This document shows, one piece after another, positions 42,201-50,093 of a stretch of 64,000 nucleotides of DNA. Source of the DNA: Bacteroidota bacterium (GTDB lineage Bacteria; Bacteroidota; Bacteroidia; Chitinophagales; Chitinophagaceae); contig JAUZNZ010000001.1 of assembly GCA_030706735.1 (NCBI GenBank), forward strand, positions 62,001 to 126,000, given 5' to 3'. A program made the translations under genes and the position numbers. The notes under the pieces were generated by a model. That model was not told the origin of the DNA and did not search any database. It saw only the letters and a program-made list of their open reading frames with translations. Each line of letters opens with the position of its first letter. Position 1 is the first letter of the stretch.

Positions 42201-42835
42201 TTGCCTATCTGAATGCCATAACCGTGGTGCCGGGAGCGATCGGCGCTTTTCGCAAAGCAGCCATACAGGAGGCGGGCGGCTTCACCACGGACACATTGGC
42301 CGAGGATTGTGATATTACGGTCCGCATCCTGCGATGCGGCTATATTATCGCGAACGATAACAGGGCGATCGCCAAAACAGAGGCCCCTGAGACGATGAAA
42401 ATGTTCATCAAGCAGCGCTTTCGCTGGAATTTTGGCGTCATGCAAACCTTCTGGAAGAACAGAGATGCCCTGTTCAACTGGAAATACCGGTGGCTGGGCT
42501 GGGTAGCGCTGCCGAATATCCTCATCTTTCAATATATCATCCCCTTCGTCATTCCACTGGCCGATTTCTTCATGCTTGTCGGACTGCTGACCGGCAATGC
42601 ATCAAAGATCGCCGGATATTATGTTGTCTTTATGCTGGTGGATGCCGCAGTAGCCGTTCTCGCCTTCAGCTTTGAAAAGGAACGGATCGTCAAACTTCTC
42701 TGGTTGATCCCTCAACGCCTGATCTGGCGATGGCTGATGTGGTTCGTCCTGTTCAAGGCGGTCAGGCGGGCTTTCAAGGGTGAATTGCAGCATTGGGGTG
42801 TGCTAAAAAGGACGGGGAACGTGAAAGCAGCATAG
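39287..42835 (+). CDS. Trifunctional-looking GH18-like / polysaccharide deacetylase (NodB) / glycosyltransferase family 2 membrane protein
   Basis: FVGVNVDFEELQ (GH18-like), LVLTFDDGPDPRYTPKIL and GDHTFTHP (NodB), PLVSIIVPAYNEE, AEDCD, KQRFRWNFG (GT2), several C-terminal TMs. Confidence 0.9.
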   Translation: MEGNTTPDSSPSQPASESTRQVFHARSTGRWQRFKWGGRIVLLFLVLFVVIFSIAVSRGYMPALPRIKEQSQLYKKVLDTNRTFIIKNSLIEQYGGFRKYITEKVPYKPGAFPVMSKKDSVRNGLKAVPVDTSFRSLTKFPCGIRAAFYVDWDAQSFLSLQQYVSKMNLVIPEWIFIDPTADTLYTDIDNRAWTVMKNSGVKVMPILSNNYKEVFRGDAVHRIIHSPEKKERLIHDLITILVKNRFVGVNVDFEELQEKKNEELVSFQKELYERLHAANFLVTQDVIPFNEDYNFEQLSKYNDYIFLMAYDQYSDNTGPGPIAHQKWIEGAVDAAVKKIPIQKLILSMAAYGYDWKLGKEVSARTVSYQQALFTAKDQETGIDFDNNSYNLHFNYVDEDDNNTRHQVQFTDAATIFNGLRFATEYGLSGTAIWRLGDEDPRVWDFYDKDMRKSALDSFNFGEFSKVEAKADADFVDYEGSGEVLDIIATPTNGRITPEVDTSEMLISEETYDSLPSKFVARKYGTSDSMKLVLTFDDGPDPRYTPKILDILSKYHVPATFFLVGINAENNIPIVKREFKEGHEIGDHTFTHPNIAKVSQRRAVLEIEATRLLIECITGHSTIMFRAPYNADFEPEKWEELIPVAIARKKNFLDIGESIDPQDWVPETSADTIYQRVIDGKNTMTKAKLSGNIILLHDAGGEDRSATVEALPRIIEYFQARGFKFTTVADILGKSKNELMPEVPKGSGYYLLQINYYFAELGYWGGHILFSMFITFMILSVGRVVALAFIATREYFKEKKKPLLPFWLPDGSDAPLVSIIVPAYNEEVNVLSSIESLLKTNYPNFEILFVDDGSKDNTYEKVMAAFGAHPKVKVFSKPNGGKASALNFGIRQSRAEFVVCIDADTKLKPDAVSCLMENFAPASTGTDEPGHGAVRALVGAVAGNVKVGNTVNLLTKWQSIEYISSQNFDRKAFAYLNAITVVPGAIGAFRKAAIQEAGGFTTDTLAEDCDITVRILRCGYIIANDNRAIAKTEAPETMKMFIKQRFRWNFGVMQTFWKNRDALFNWKYRWLGWVALPNILIFQYIIPFVIPLADFFMLVGLLTGNASKIAGYYVVFMLVDAAVAVLAFSFEKERIVKLLWLIPQRLIWRWLMWFVLFKAVRRAFKGELQHWGVLKRTGNVKAA

Positions 42836-42964
42836 CCGGCGGGGGCACGAAGAAAGCGGTCCGGCAGACGGGTGCAGAGCCTGCAAAAAGGGACCAAATT
42901 CCTCATTTTATCTTAATTTCACCGCTCGATTCAGAATCATCCCGTTTAAATAAGACCAAGTATT

Positions 42965-44653
42965 ATGGCTGAAGTTATTTTGATGCCCCGTTTGAGCGAT
43001 ACGATGACCGAAGGTGTTATCGCTGCCTGGCATAAAAAAGTCGGTGATCCCGTAAAAAAAGGAGAATTGCTTGCGGAAGTGGAAACGGATAAGGCCACCA
43101 TGGATCTGGAAAGTTATAAGGACGGCACTTTATTGTTCGTTGGAACAGACAAGGGAGGCAAGATACAGGTGAATGACCTTTTGGCCATTATTGGCGCGCC
43201 CGGAGAAGATATCAGTTCCCTGGTAAAGGGTGGAAATACCCAGACCCCACCCGCAGCCACTCCGCCCGTTACCCCGGCGCCGGCGACCTCAACCTCCACC
43301 AATTCCTCCGCTACTTCCCCTGCCTCCGCCGCGGCAGCCCCGGCGCAAGCGACGGCACTGCCGGGTTTGGACCTTTCGAAAGTGGAGGAGGTGATCCTTA
43401 TGCCGAGGCTCAGCGACACCATGACGGAGGGCGTCATTGCAGACTGGCATAAAAAGCCGGGAGACATGGTTAAAAAGGGGGATATCCTGGCCGATATCGA
43501 AACAGACAAAGCAACCATGGAACTGGAAAGCTATAAGGAAGGGAAATTATTATATATAGGTGCGCAGAAAGGGGAAAAGATCGCGGTCAACGATCTGCTG
43601 GCCGTTATAGGAGATGAGAAAAAGACGGATCTGCAAAAGATCGTGTCTGCGTCGAAGAATAAGGCTGGCGGTTCTCCGAACAATGCGGCTGCAACAAACC
43701 AAAATGCCGGCCCGCTCCAACAGGCCCAAGCCGGGAATGGCAGTCCGTCCCAGCAGGCGTCCGGCATGTCCGTGACCGCGGAAGGAAGGATCAAGGCCTC
43801 ACCGCTGGCCAAGCGGATCGCCGCCGAAAAGGGCATCGATATTTCACAAGTGCCCGGATCGGGAGATAATGGACGGATCGTGAAGAAGGACGTGGACAGT
43901 TGGGTTCCTGGACAAGCGGCGGTCCCGGCCGTTTCGGGAAAGCCCGTACAGCCAGCCATGCCGGCCGGCCAACCCTCATTCGAAGACGTCCCCGTATCGC
44001 AAATGCGTAAGATCATTGCCAAGCGTCTTGCGGAAAGCAAGTTCTCGGCGCCCCATTTTTATGTAACGATGACGGTTGACATGGACAAGGCCGTGGAAAG
44101 CCGGACGAGGATCAACGACGTGTCGCCTGTAAAGATCTCTTTCAACGATCTCGTGTTGAAGGCGTCTGCCCTTGCCCTGAAACAGCATCCCGCCGTGAAC
44201 AGCAGCTGGCTCGGAGACAAAATACGCATCAATCATCATGTCAATATCGGGGTGGCGGTAGCTGTCGAGGAAGGCCTGCTGGTTCCTGTCGTCCGCTATG
44301 CCGACACCAAGTCCCTCTCGCAGATCGCCACGGAGGTTAAGGATTTCGCGCAGAGAGCAAAAAATAAGAAACTACAACCCGCGGATTGGGAAGGCAGCAC
44401 ATTCACCATATCCAACCTGGGCATGTTCGGAGTGGATGAGTTCACGGCGATCATCAACCCTCCCGACGCGTGTATCCTTGCAATCGGAGCGATCCAAAAC
44501 GTTCCGGTCATACGGAACGGCACCGTAGCAGCCGGGAATATCATGAAGCTGACGCTAAGCTGCGATCACCGCGTAGTGGACGGAGCCAAAGGAGCCGCCT
44601 TCCTTCAAACACTGAAGGGATTACTGGAAGAGCCATTGCGAATGCTGGTGTAG
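42965..44653 (+). CDS. Pyruvate dehydrogenase complex dihydrolipoamide acetyltransferase (E2), two lipoyl domains
   Basis: Two ETDKATM(D/E)LESYK lipoyl motifs; E3-binding domain; C-terminal LSCDHRVVDGAKGAAFL. Confidence 0.95.
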   Translation: MAEVILMPRLSDTMTEGVIAAWHKKVGDPVKKGELLAEVETDKATMDLESYKDGTLLFVGTDKGGKIQVNDLLAIIGAPGEDISSLVKGGNTQTPPAATPPVTPAPATSTSTNSSATSPASAAAAPAQATALPGLDLSKVEEVILMPRLSDTMTEGVIADWHKKPGDMVKKGDILADIETDKATMELESYKEGKLLYIGAQKGEKIAVNDLLAVIGDEKKTDLQKIVSASKNKAGGSPNNAAATNQNAGPLQQAQAGNGSPSQQASGMSVTAEGRIKASPLAKRIAAEKGIDISQVPGSGDNGRIVKKDVDSWVPGQAAVPAVSGKPVQPAMPAGQPSFEDVPVSQMRKIIAKRLAESKFSAPHFYVTMTVDMDKAVESRTRINDVSPVKISFNDLVLKASALALKQHPAVNSSWLGDKIRINHHVNIGVAVAVEEGLLVPVVRYADTKSLSQIATEVKDFAQRAKNKKLQPADWEGSTFTISNLGMFGVDEFTAIINPPDACILAIGAIQNVPVIRNGTVAAGNIMKLTLSCDHRVVDGAKGAAFLQTLKGLLEEPLRMLV

Positions 44654-44707
44654 GGACCGCGGTGAGGCATTGCCGGTTGCCGCGATGCGGGCATAAGATG
44701 CGGGCAT

Positions 44708-44740
44708 AAAAAAAGCTGTCTCTATTCCTCACGAGACAGC
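44708..44740 (-). terminator. Intrinsic terminator for small minus-strand gene
   Basis: GCTGTCTC/GAGACAGC perfect 8-bp stem with A7 on plus (U7 on minus). Confidence 0.85.
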
Positions 44741-44813
44741 CCATTGGCGAAGGTTGGATGGGATCCTGACTAAATGGATAAGCATGGTCCTGGTCCTGGA
44801 ACGCTGCGGACCC

Positions 44814-45095
44814 CTAGATCTTAAGGATATTATTTTTGTTTTTGGCATACTCTTCCTGTATCAGCTGGATTATCTGGCCTTTGTCTATTTCGCAAAATTT
44901 CGCGATCAGGAACAGTTCTTCGAGCGTGAATTTTTCGACCTTATGCATCAGCTCGGTGAAGCGGTCGACCTTTTTTCCGATATCCCTTGCCACGATCGTC
45001 TTTGGAATGAACTTGAAAATGTCATTGAAAGAAATTATTCTTCCCTCGGTTATCATAGGTTTGATAAGGTAGTATCGTGAATCTTTATCTTCCAT
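44814..45095 (-). CDS. Small Cro/C1-like putative DNA-binding protein, paralog A (93 aa)
   Basis: MEDKDSRYYLIKPMITEGRIISFNDIFKFIPKTIVARDIGKKVDRFTELMHKVEKFTLEELFLIAKFCEID; close paralog at 49668..49952; own terminator. Confidence 0.8.
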   Translation of the reverse strand: MEDKDSRYYLIKPMITEGRIISFNDIFKFIPKTIVARDIGKKVDRFTELMHKVEKFTLEELFLIAKFCEIDKGQIIQLIQEEYAKNKNNILKI

Positions 45096-45253
45096 AGTTC
45101 AAAACAAAGAAAAATTATAATACTTTAATTGCGACTAAGGAACAAATTTTGCCAACATCCCAATGTGTTATTTTCTTCTTCCAACTTCTTCTTTTTTTTC
45201 AACCCGTTTTTGTATTTTATAATCCCGCTTACGGTAATTTCTTGAACTGATTT

Positions 45254-45297
45254 TTCTTTTTTTTAGACCTAATCCTTCTTTTTTTTGACCCTAATTC
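45254..45297. repeat. 22-bp tandem repeat with T8 tracts
   Basis: TTCTTTTTTTTAGACCTAATCC / TTCTTTTTTTTGACCCTAATTC. Confidence 0.7.
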
Positions 45298-45341
45298 ATT
45301 GACTTCGTATCGTTCATCCATTATATCCGGCATACAAAAAT

Positions 45342-45356
45342 ACTAAATAATTTAGT
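45342..45356. promoter_or_regulatory. Palindromic operator candidate O1
   Basis: ACTAAAT-A-ATTTAGT perfect 7-1-7 inverted repeat. Confidence 0.55.
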
Positions 45357-45361
45357 TAATC

Positions 45362-45382
45362 AATACTAATAAAATTAGTATT
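45362..45382. promoter_or_regulatory. Palindromic operator candidate O2
   Basis: AATACTAAT-AAA-ATTAGTATT perfect 9-3-9 inverted repeat; shares ACTAA-N5-TTAGT with O1. Confidence 0.6.
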
Positions 45383-45388
45383 TGTAGG

Positions 45389-45396
45389 TAGTTTTG
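45389..45396 (+). promoter_or_regulatory. Bacteroidetes -7 box candidate for dnaE-dinB operon
   Basis: TAGTTTTG matches TAnnTTTG, 20 nt before ATG. Confidence 0.5.
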
Positions 45397-45416
45397 CCCC
45401 TACAAGACCTATCTGC

Positions 45417-48404
45417 ATGTATATCGGCAAGACCTATTTCAGTTTCAAGTACGGGACCTTTGCTACCGAGGAATTGGTAAAAGCAGCGGGAGAGGCGGGC
45501 ATCACGACGCTGGCGCTGGCCAATATCAATTCGACCTGCGATGCATGGGACTTTTTACAATACTGTAATGAGCAGGGGATCAAGCCGATCCTGGGTGTGG
45601 AGATCCGCAATGCCGCCCAAATGCAGTTCATCCTTCTTGCTGCCAATAACCGCGGTTTTCAATGGATCAATGAATTCCTCTCGGAACATTTGCTGGCCAA
45701 AAAACCATTTCCCGGCAAGGCATCGGGCAAGCCGTTCTTCACAGATCCCGGCGACGGCTTCGTCATCTATCCGCTAGCGGCCAAGGCGCCCGGAGAACTG
45801 TTTTCGAACGAATACATCGGCGTTCAGCCGACGGAAGTGAACAAACTGATCCGAATGCCGGTCAGGGAGTATCCTGGGAAATGGGTCGTCAGGCAGCCGG
45901 TGACCTTTCAAAACAGGATCTATTACAACCTGCATCGGTTATTGAGGGCGGTAGACAAGAATACCCTCCTTACCAAACTCGCTCCTGAGGAATTGGCCGG
46001 GGAGCATGAATATTTCATTCCTCCGGTAGAACTATTCGAAGCATTCAGGCAATATCCGTCGATCCTGATGAACACCTGCCGTCTTACGGAGACCTGCGAA
46101 GTCAGCATGCGTTTCGGAGAGGACAAGAATAAAAAAGTCTTTAGCGCCACCGGCGAAGACGATCGTATCCTCCTGGAAAAATTGGCCAGGGAAGGCTTCG
46201 TGCAGCGCTATGGCGGCAACAAAAAGATCGCGGCCAGGTTGAACAAAGAACTACGGATCATCAGCGAGATGGGCTTCAACGCCTATTTCCTCATCGCCTG
46301 GGACCTGATCCGGTATGCCAGGAGCCGGGGATTCCATCATGTGGGAAGGGGATCAGGGGCAAATTCACTGGTAGCGTATTGCCTGCATATCACCGATGTG
46401 GACCCGATCGAACTGGACCTGTATTTCGAGCGTTTTTTAAACCCTCATCGCACGAGCCCACCGGACTTCGATATCGATTTTTCGTGGAAAGAGCGGGACG
46501 AGATCATCGACTATCTCTTCAAGCGATATGGCAGGCAACATGTGACCCTGCTGGGCATGTATTCCACTTTCCAATACAATGCCATCATCCGTGAATTGGG
46601 CAAGGTCTTCGGTCTGCCCAAGGCCGAGATCGCCCAGCTTGCCGAAAAAGATTACTATAACGGCGACAGCCGGGGGGAGAACTTCATGAAGAAAAAAGAG
46701 GAGGGTAAGATCCAACGCATCATCCTGCAATATGGAAAGCTGCTCCAGAATTTCCCGGAGCACCTCAGCATCCATCCCGGAGGCATTCTGATCAGCGAGG
46801 AGCCGCTGTCTGCGTATTGCGCCCTGCACATGCCGCCAAAGGGCTTTCCCACGGCGCAACTCGACATGTTCATGGCTGAAAATATCGGTCTGTACAAGCT
46901 GGACGTACTCAGCCAGCGGGGACTCGGTCATATCAGGGAGAGCCTGGACCTGATCCGGCAGAACAAAGGGATCGACATTGATATCCACCAAGTACAAAAA
47001 TTCAAGGGGGACGAGAATATCCGTGCGCAAATCCGAAGCGTCAATACGATCGGTTGCTTTTATATCGAGTCTCCCGCCATGCGGAACCTCCTCCAGAAGT
47101 TGCGTTGCGACGACTACCCTACATTGGTCGCGGCAAGCTCGATCATCCGGCCCGGAGTAGGCCGTTCCGGCATGATGCAGGAATATATCCGCCGGTTCCA
47201 TAACCCGAACGGCTTCGCGTACCTGCATCCGAGGTTGAAGGAACTGCTCGGGGAAACGTACGGCGTAATGGTTTATCAGGAGGACGTGATCAAGGTCGCC
47301 CACCACTGGGCCGGCCTGGATATGGCGGACGCAGACCTCTTGCGTCGCGCCACCAGCAGCAAGTACAGGGGGAAGAAGCATTTAAAGGAGCTCAAGGAGC
47401 GTTTTTTTACAAATTGTGAGGGCTTCGGATACCCCAACGAAACGATCGAAGAGGTTTGGCGCCAGATAGAGAGCTTCGCCGACTTCAGCTTTTGCAAGGC
47501 CCATTCCGCCTCTTTTGCCGTGGAATCGTACCAAAGCCTCTTTCTGAAAACCTATTACCCCATGGAATTTGCCGTGGCCGTCATCAACAATTTCGGGGGC
47601 TTTTACAGCAGGGAACTGTATTTCTATGAGCTGATGAAAACGGGAGCCCGGGTATATCCCCCCTGCGTGAATAACAGTGACTACTATACGAATATCCGTG
47701 GAACGGAAGTGCATGCCGGGTTCGTGCATGTACGGGGACTGGAACAGGCGCTGGTGGAAAAGCTGCTGGAAGAGCGGAGGATCGGTGGCCTCTATCTTCA
47801 CCTGGCCGATCTGGTCGAGCGGACAGGCATTACAGCCGAGGCGCTGGAATTGCTGATCCGGGTCGGCGCCCTGCGATTCACCGGAAAGGACAAGAAAACC
47901 CTGCTGTGGGAGGGCGATTTCCTCCAAAAAAAGACCAGGTCCCCCTCACCTGCCTGCCGGCCTCTGTTCACCGAAGCGCCCCTGGCATTCCGGCTCCCTG
48001 AATTTCCCATCTATTCACTGGACGACCTATACGACGAGGTCGAGCTCCTGGGATTTCCCATGCGCGATCCTTTCCAACTGGTGGATGAAGATCCGGCGAG
48101 GTACGTGGCGGCAAGAGAACTGGCGGCGCATAGCGGGCAAATCGTCACCGTATTGGGTTATCACATCACCCATAAACCGGTGCGGACAGTGAAGGGGCAG
48201 ACCATGAGCTTCGGGACTTTCCTGGATCAAAACAAAGATTGGATCGACACGGTACATTTTCCGGACATCCATGCCCTCCATCCGCCCCGGGCCGGCTTTT
48301 ACAGGATCAGGGGGAAGGTCGTGGAAGAATTCGGAACGTATAGCATTGAGGTCACGGGGATAGAAAAAGCAAACATAAAAAACAGAAACGCAATACCGCA
48401 TTGA
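45417..48404 (+). CDS. DnaE-like DNA polymerase III alpha subunit, 995 aa (alternative/error-prone type)
   Basis: PPDFDIDFSWKERDEIIDYLFKRYG polymerase motif, VGRGSGANSLVAYCL, C-terminal OB-like region; degenerate PHP motifs; adjacent to dinB. Confidence 0.93.
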   Translation: MYIGKTYFSFKYGTFATEELVKAAGEAGITTLALANINSTCDAWDFLQYCNEQGIKPILGVEIRNAAQMQFILLAANNRGFQWINEFLSEHLLAKKPFPGKASGKPFFTDPGDGFVIYPLAAKAPGELFSNEYIGVQPTEVNKLIRMPVREYPGKWVVRQPVTFQNRIYYNLHRLLRAVDKNTLLTKLAPEELAGEHEYFIPPVELFEAFRQYPSILMNTCRLTETCEVSMRFGEDKNKKVFSATGEDDRILLEKLAREGFVQRYGGNKKIAARLNKELRIISEMGFNAYFLIAWDLIRYARSRGFHHVGRGSGANSLVAYCLHITDVDPIELDLYFERFLNPHRTSPPDFDIDFSWKERDEIIDYLFKRYGRQHVTLLGMYSTFQYNAIIRELGKVFGLPKAEIAQLAEKDYYNGDSRGENFMKKKEEGKIQRIILQYGKLLQNFPEHLSIHPGGILISEEPLSAYCALHMPPKGFPTAQLDMFMAENIGLYKLDVLSQRGLGHIRESLDLIRQNKGIDIDIHQVQKFKGDENIRAQIRSVNTIGCFYIESPAMRNLLQKLRCDDYPTLVAASSIIRPGVGRSGMMQEYIRRFHNPNGFAYLHPRLKELLGETYGVMVYQEDVIKVAHHWAGLDMADADLLRRATSSKYRGKKHLKELKERFFTNCEGFGYPNETIEEVWRQIESFADFSFCKAHSASFAVESYQSLFLKTYYPMEFAVAVINNFGGFYSRELYFYELMKTGARVYPPCVNNSDYYTNIRGTEVHAGFVHVRGLEQALVEKLLEERRIGGLYLHLADLVERTGITAEALELLIRVGALRFTGKDKKTLLWEGDFLQKKTRSPSPACRPLFTEAPLAFRLPEFPIYSLDDLYDEVELLGFPMRDPFQLVDEDPARYVAARELAAHSGQIVTVLGYHITHKPVRTVKGQTMSFGTFLDQNKDWIDTVHFPDIHALHPPRAGFYRIRGKVVEEFGTYSIEVTGIEKANIKNRNAIPH

Positions 48405-48406
48405 TC

Positions 48407-49564
48407 ATGCTCCTCTCCCAGTACCGGCATATCGCCCATTTCGACCTGGATGCCTTCTTTGTGTCCGTAGAATGCCTGAAAGACTCGCGTCTTAGGGGAA
48501 AGCCGCTGATCGTAGGCGGATCCGGTGACCGCGGCGTGGTCACTTCATGCAGCTACGAGGCGCGCAAATCCGGCGTGCATAGCGCGATGCCCATCCGGCT
48601 GGCCCGGAGGCTGTGCCCGGACGTGCTGGTCATTAAAGGGGATTTTGAGTCCTATTCCAGGTATTCACGTATCGTTACGGACATTATGCGGGATAATGCA
48701 CCCCTTTTTGAGAAAGCCTCGATCGACGAATTCTACCTCGACCTGACCGGCATGGACAAATTTTTCGGATGCCGTCTTTTTATCGCCGAGTTGCGGAAAA
48801 AGGTATTGAAGGAGAGCGGCTTGCCGGTTTCGTACGCCCTGGCGAGCAATAAACTGATCAGCAAGGTCGCCACCAATGAAGGCAAGCCCAACGGACAGCT
48901 CGAGATCCCGTTCGGATCGGAAAGGGAGTTTCTGGCCCCGTTGCCCGTGTCGAAATTACCAGGTATTGGACAAGACACAGCCTTCAAGCTCATCCGCCGC
49001 GGGGTAGAGACGCTGAAAACACTGAGCGAGATCCCGGTCGATATGATGAGCGCCTTGCTGGGCAAAAATGGCATCGAGCTCTGGCGAAAGGCCAATGGTC
49101 TTGATGAATCCCCGGTCATCCCTTATCATGAACAGAAATCCATCTCCACTGAGCGGACCTTTCAGCAAGACACCATCGATATAGGCTACCTCCATGCCGA
49201 ACTGGTGCGAATGACGGAATCTATCGCGTTCGAGTTACGGAAGCAGGATCGGCTCACCGGCTGCGTCACCGTCAAACTAAGGTATTCCAATTTCGATACC
49301 GTCACACGCCAGGCGGCGATCGATCAAACCAATGCCGACCATATCCTCTTGCGGACAGCCGGGGCCCTTTTTAACAGGCTCTATGACAGACGCATGCTGA
49401 TCCGCCTGCTGGGCATACGTTTTACACACCTCGTGCCGGGAAATTACCAGATCAAGCTCTTCGAAGATACCCAGGAGATGATACGCCTTTATCAATCGAT
49501 CGATCATATCAAGCGACGATACGGAAGCATGCTGATCGGCCGTGCGGCCGGAAGAGTTCCCTGA
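48407..49564 (+). CDS. dinB: Y-family DNA polymerase IV (DinB)
   Basis: HIAHFDLDAFFVSVE; ASIDEFYLDLTG; clamp-motif-like QIKLF near C terminus; ATG 2 nt after dnaE stop. Confidence 0.95.
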   Translation: MLLSQYRHIAHFDLDAFFVSVECLKDSRLRGKPLIVGGSGDRGVVTSCSYEARKSGVHSAMPIRLARRLCPDVLVIKGDFESYSRYSRIVTDIMRDNAPLFEKASIDEFYLDLTGMDKFFGCRLFIAELRKKVLKESGLPVSYALASNKLISKVATNEGKPNGQLEIPFGSEREFLAPLPVSKLPGIGQDTAFKLIRRGVETLKTLSEIPVDMMSALLGKNGIELWRKANGLDESPVIPYHEQKSISTERTFQQDTIDIGYLHAELVRMTESIAFELRKQDRLTGCVTVKLRYSNFDTVTRQAAIDQTNADHILLRTAGALFNRLYDRRMLIRLLGIRFTHLVPGNYQIKLFEDTQEMIRLYQSIDHIKRRYGSMLIGRAAGRVP

Positions 49565-49634
49565 ATTAACGGACAAAACGGCACTAACGACGGAAAGTTT
49601 GGGAGTATTGGCGGACAGATCGGGAGTATGAACA

Positions 49635-49649
49635 ATTAAATAATTTAAT
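49635..49649. promoter_or_regulatory. Palindromic operator candidate O3
   Basis: ATTAAAT-A-ATTTAAT perfect 7-1-7; differs from O1 by one symmetric base per arm. Confidence 0.45.
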
Positions 49650-49667
49650 AAATCCTTTTATTTGTCT

Positions 49668-49952
49668 ATGGATCGTGATCCACGCTATGACCTTATCAAG
49701 GAAAAGATTGCAAAAGGGAATATTAAATCCTTTAATGAAATATTTTTCTTTATCCCCAAGACCATCGTCGCCAATGATCTTGGCAAAAAGGTCAATCGCT
49801 TCAACGAAATGATGGACCATGTCGGCAAATTCACGTTAGATGAGCTTTACGTCCTTGCGAGGAACTTCAAGATCCCGATGACCGAACTTCAGCTGGTGCA
49901 CGTCGAGTTCGAGAGGCAGGTAAAAAAACTCAATAAAGCAGACCAATCATAG
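49668..49952 (+). CDS. Small Cro/C1-like putative DNA-binding protein, paralog B (94 aa)
   Basis: MDRDPRYDLIKEKIAKGNIKSFNEIFFFIPKTIVANDLGKKVNRFNEMMDHVGKFTLDELYVLARNFKI; paralog of 44814..45095. Confidence 0.8.
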   Translation: MDRDPRYDLIKEKIAKGNIKSFNEIFFFIPKTIVANDLGKKVNRFNEMMDHVGKFTLDELYVLARNFKIPMTELQLVHVEFERQVKKLNKADQS

Positions 49953-49992
49953 TTCCAGGACCATTACTTATCCTTTAGTGTCCTTGTTACTC

Positions 49993-50024
49993 CAAGGTCA
50001 TCCTGCCGCGGCAGGATGACCTTG
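49993..50024. terminator. 32-bp perfect palindrome, terminator-like
   Basis: CAAGGTCATCCTGCCG-CGGCAGGATGACCTTG followed by TTCTTTCTT. Confidence 0.6.
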
Positions 50025-50093
50025 TTCTTTCTTATGCTGCCTGTGGCCGGCATGCATACGGACAGCATGAAAAATTCGTAACTTGTCCATGCC

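Noticed and set aside
44684-44709. 13-bp tandem duplication GATGCGGGCATAA x2
   Set aside because: Short isolated duplication between a stop codon and a terminator; no further structure.
46437-47381. 314-aa minus-strand ORF inside dnaE
   Set aside because: Antisense to a conserved polymerase CDS, no domain or start-site support.
48407-49564. ImuB (inactive Y-family) rather than DinB
   Set aside because: Catalytic motifs FDLDAFF and SIDEFYLD are intact, so a DinB/Pol IV call is better.
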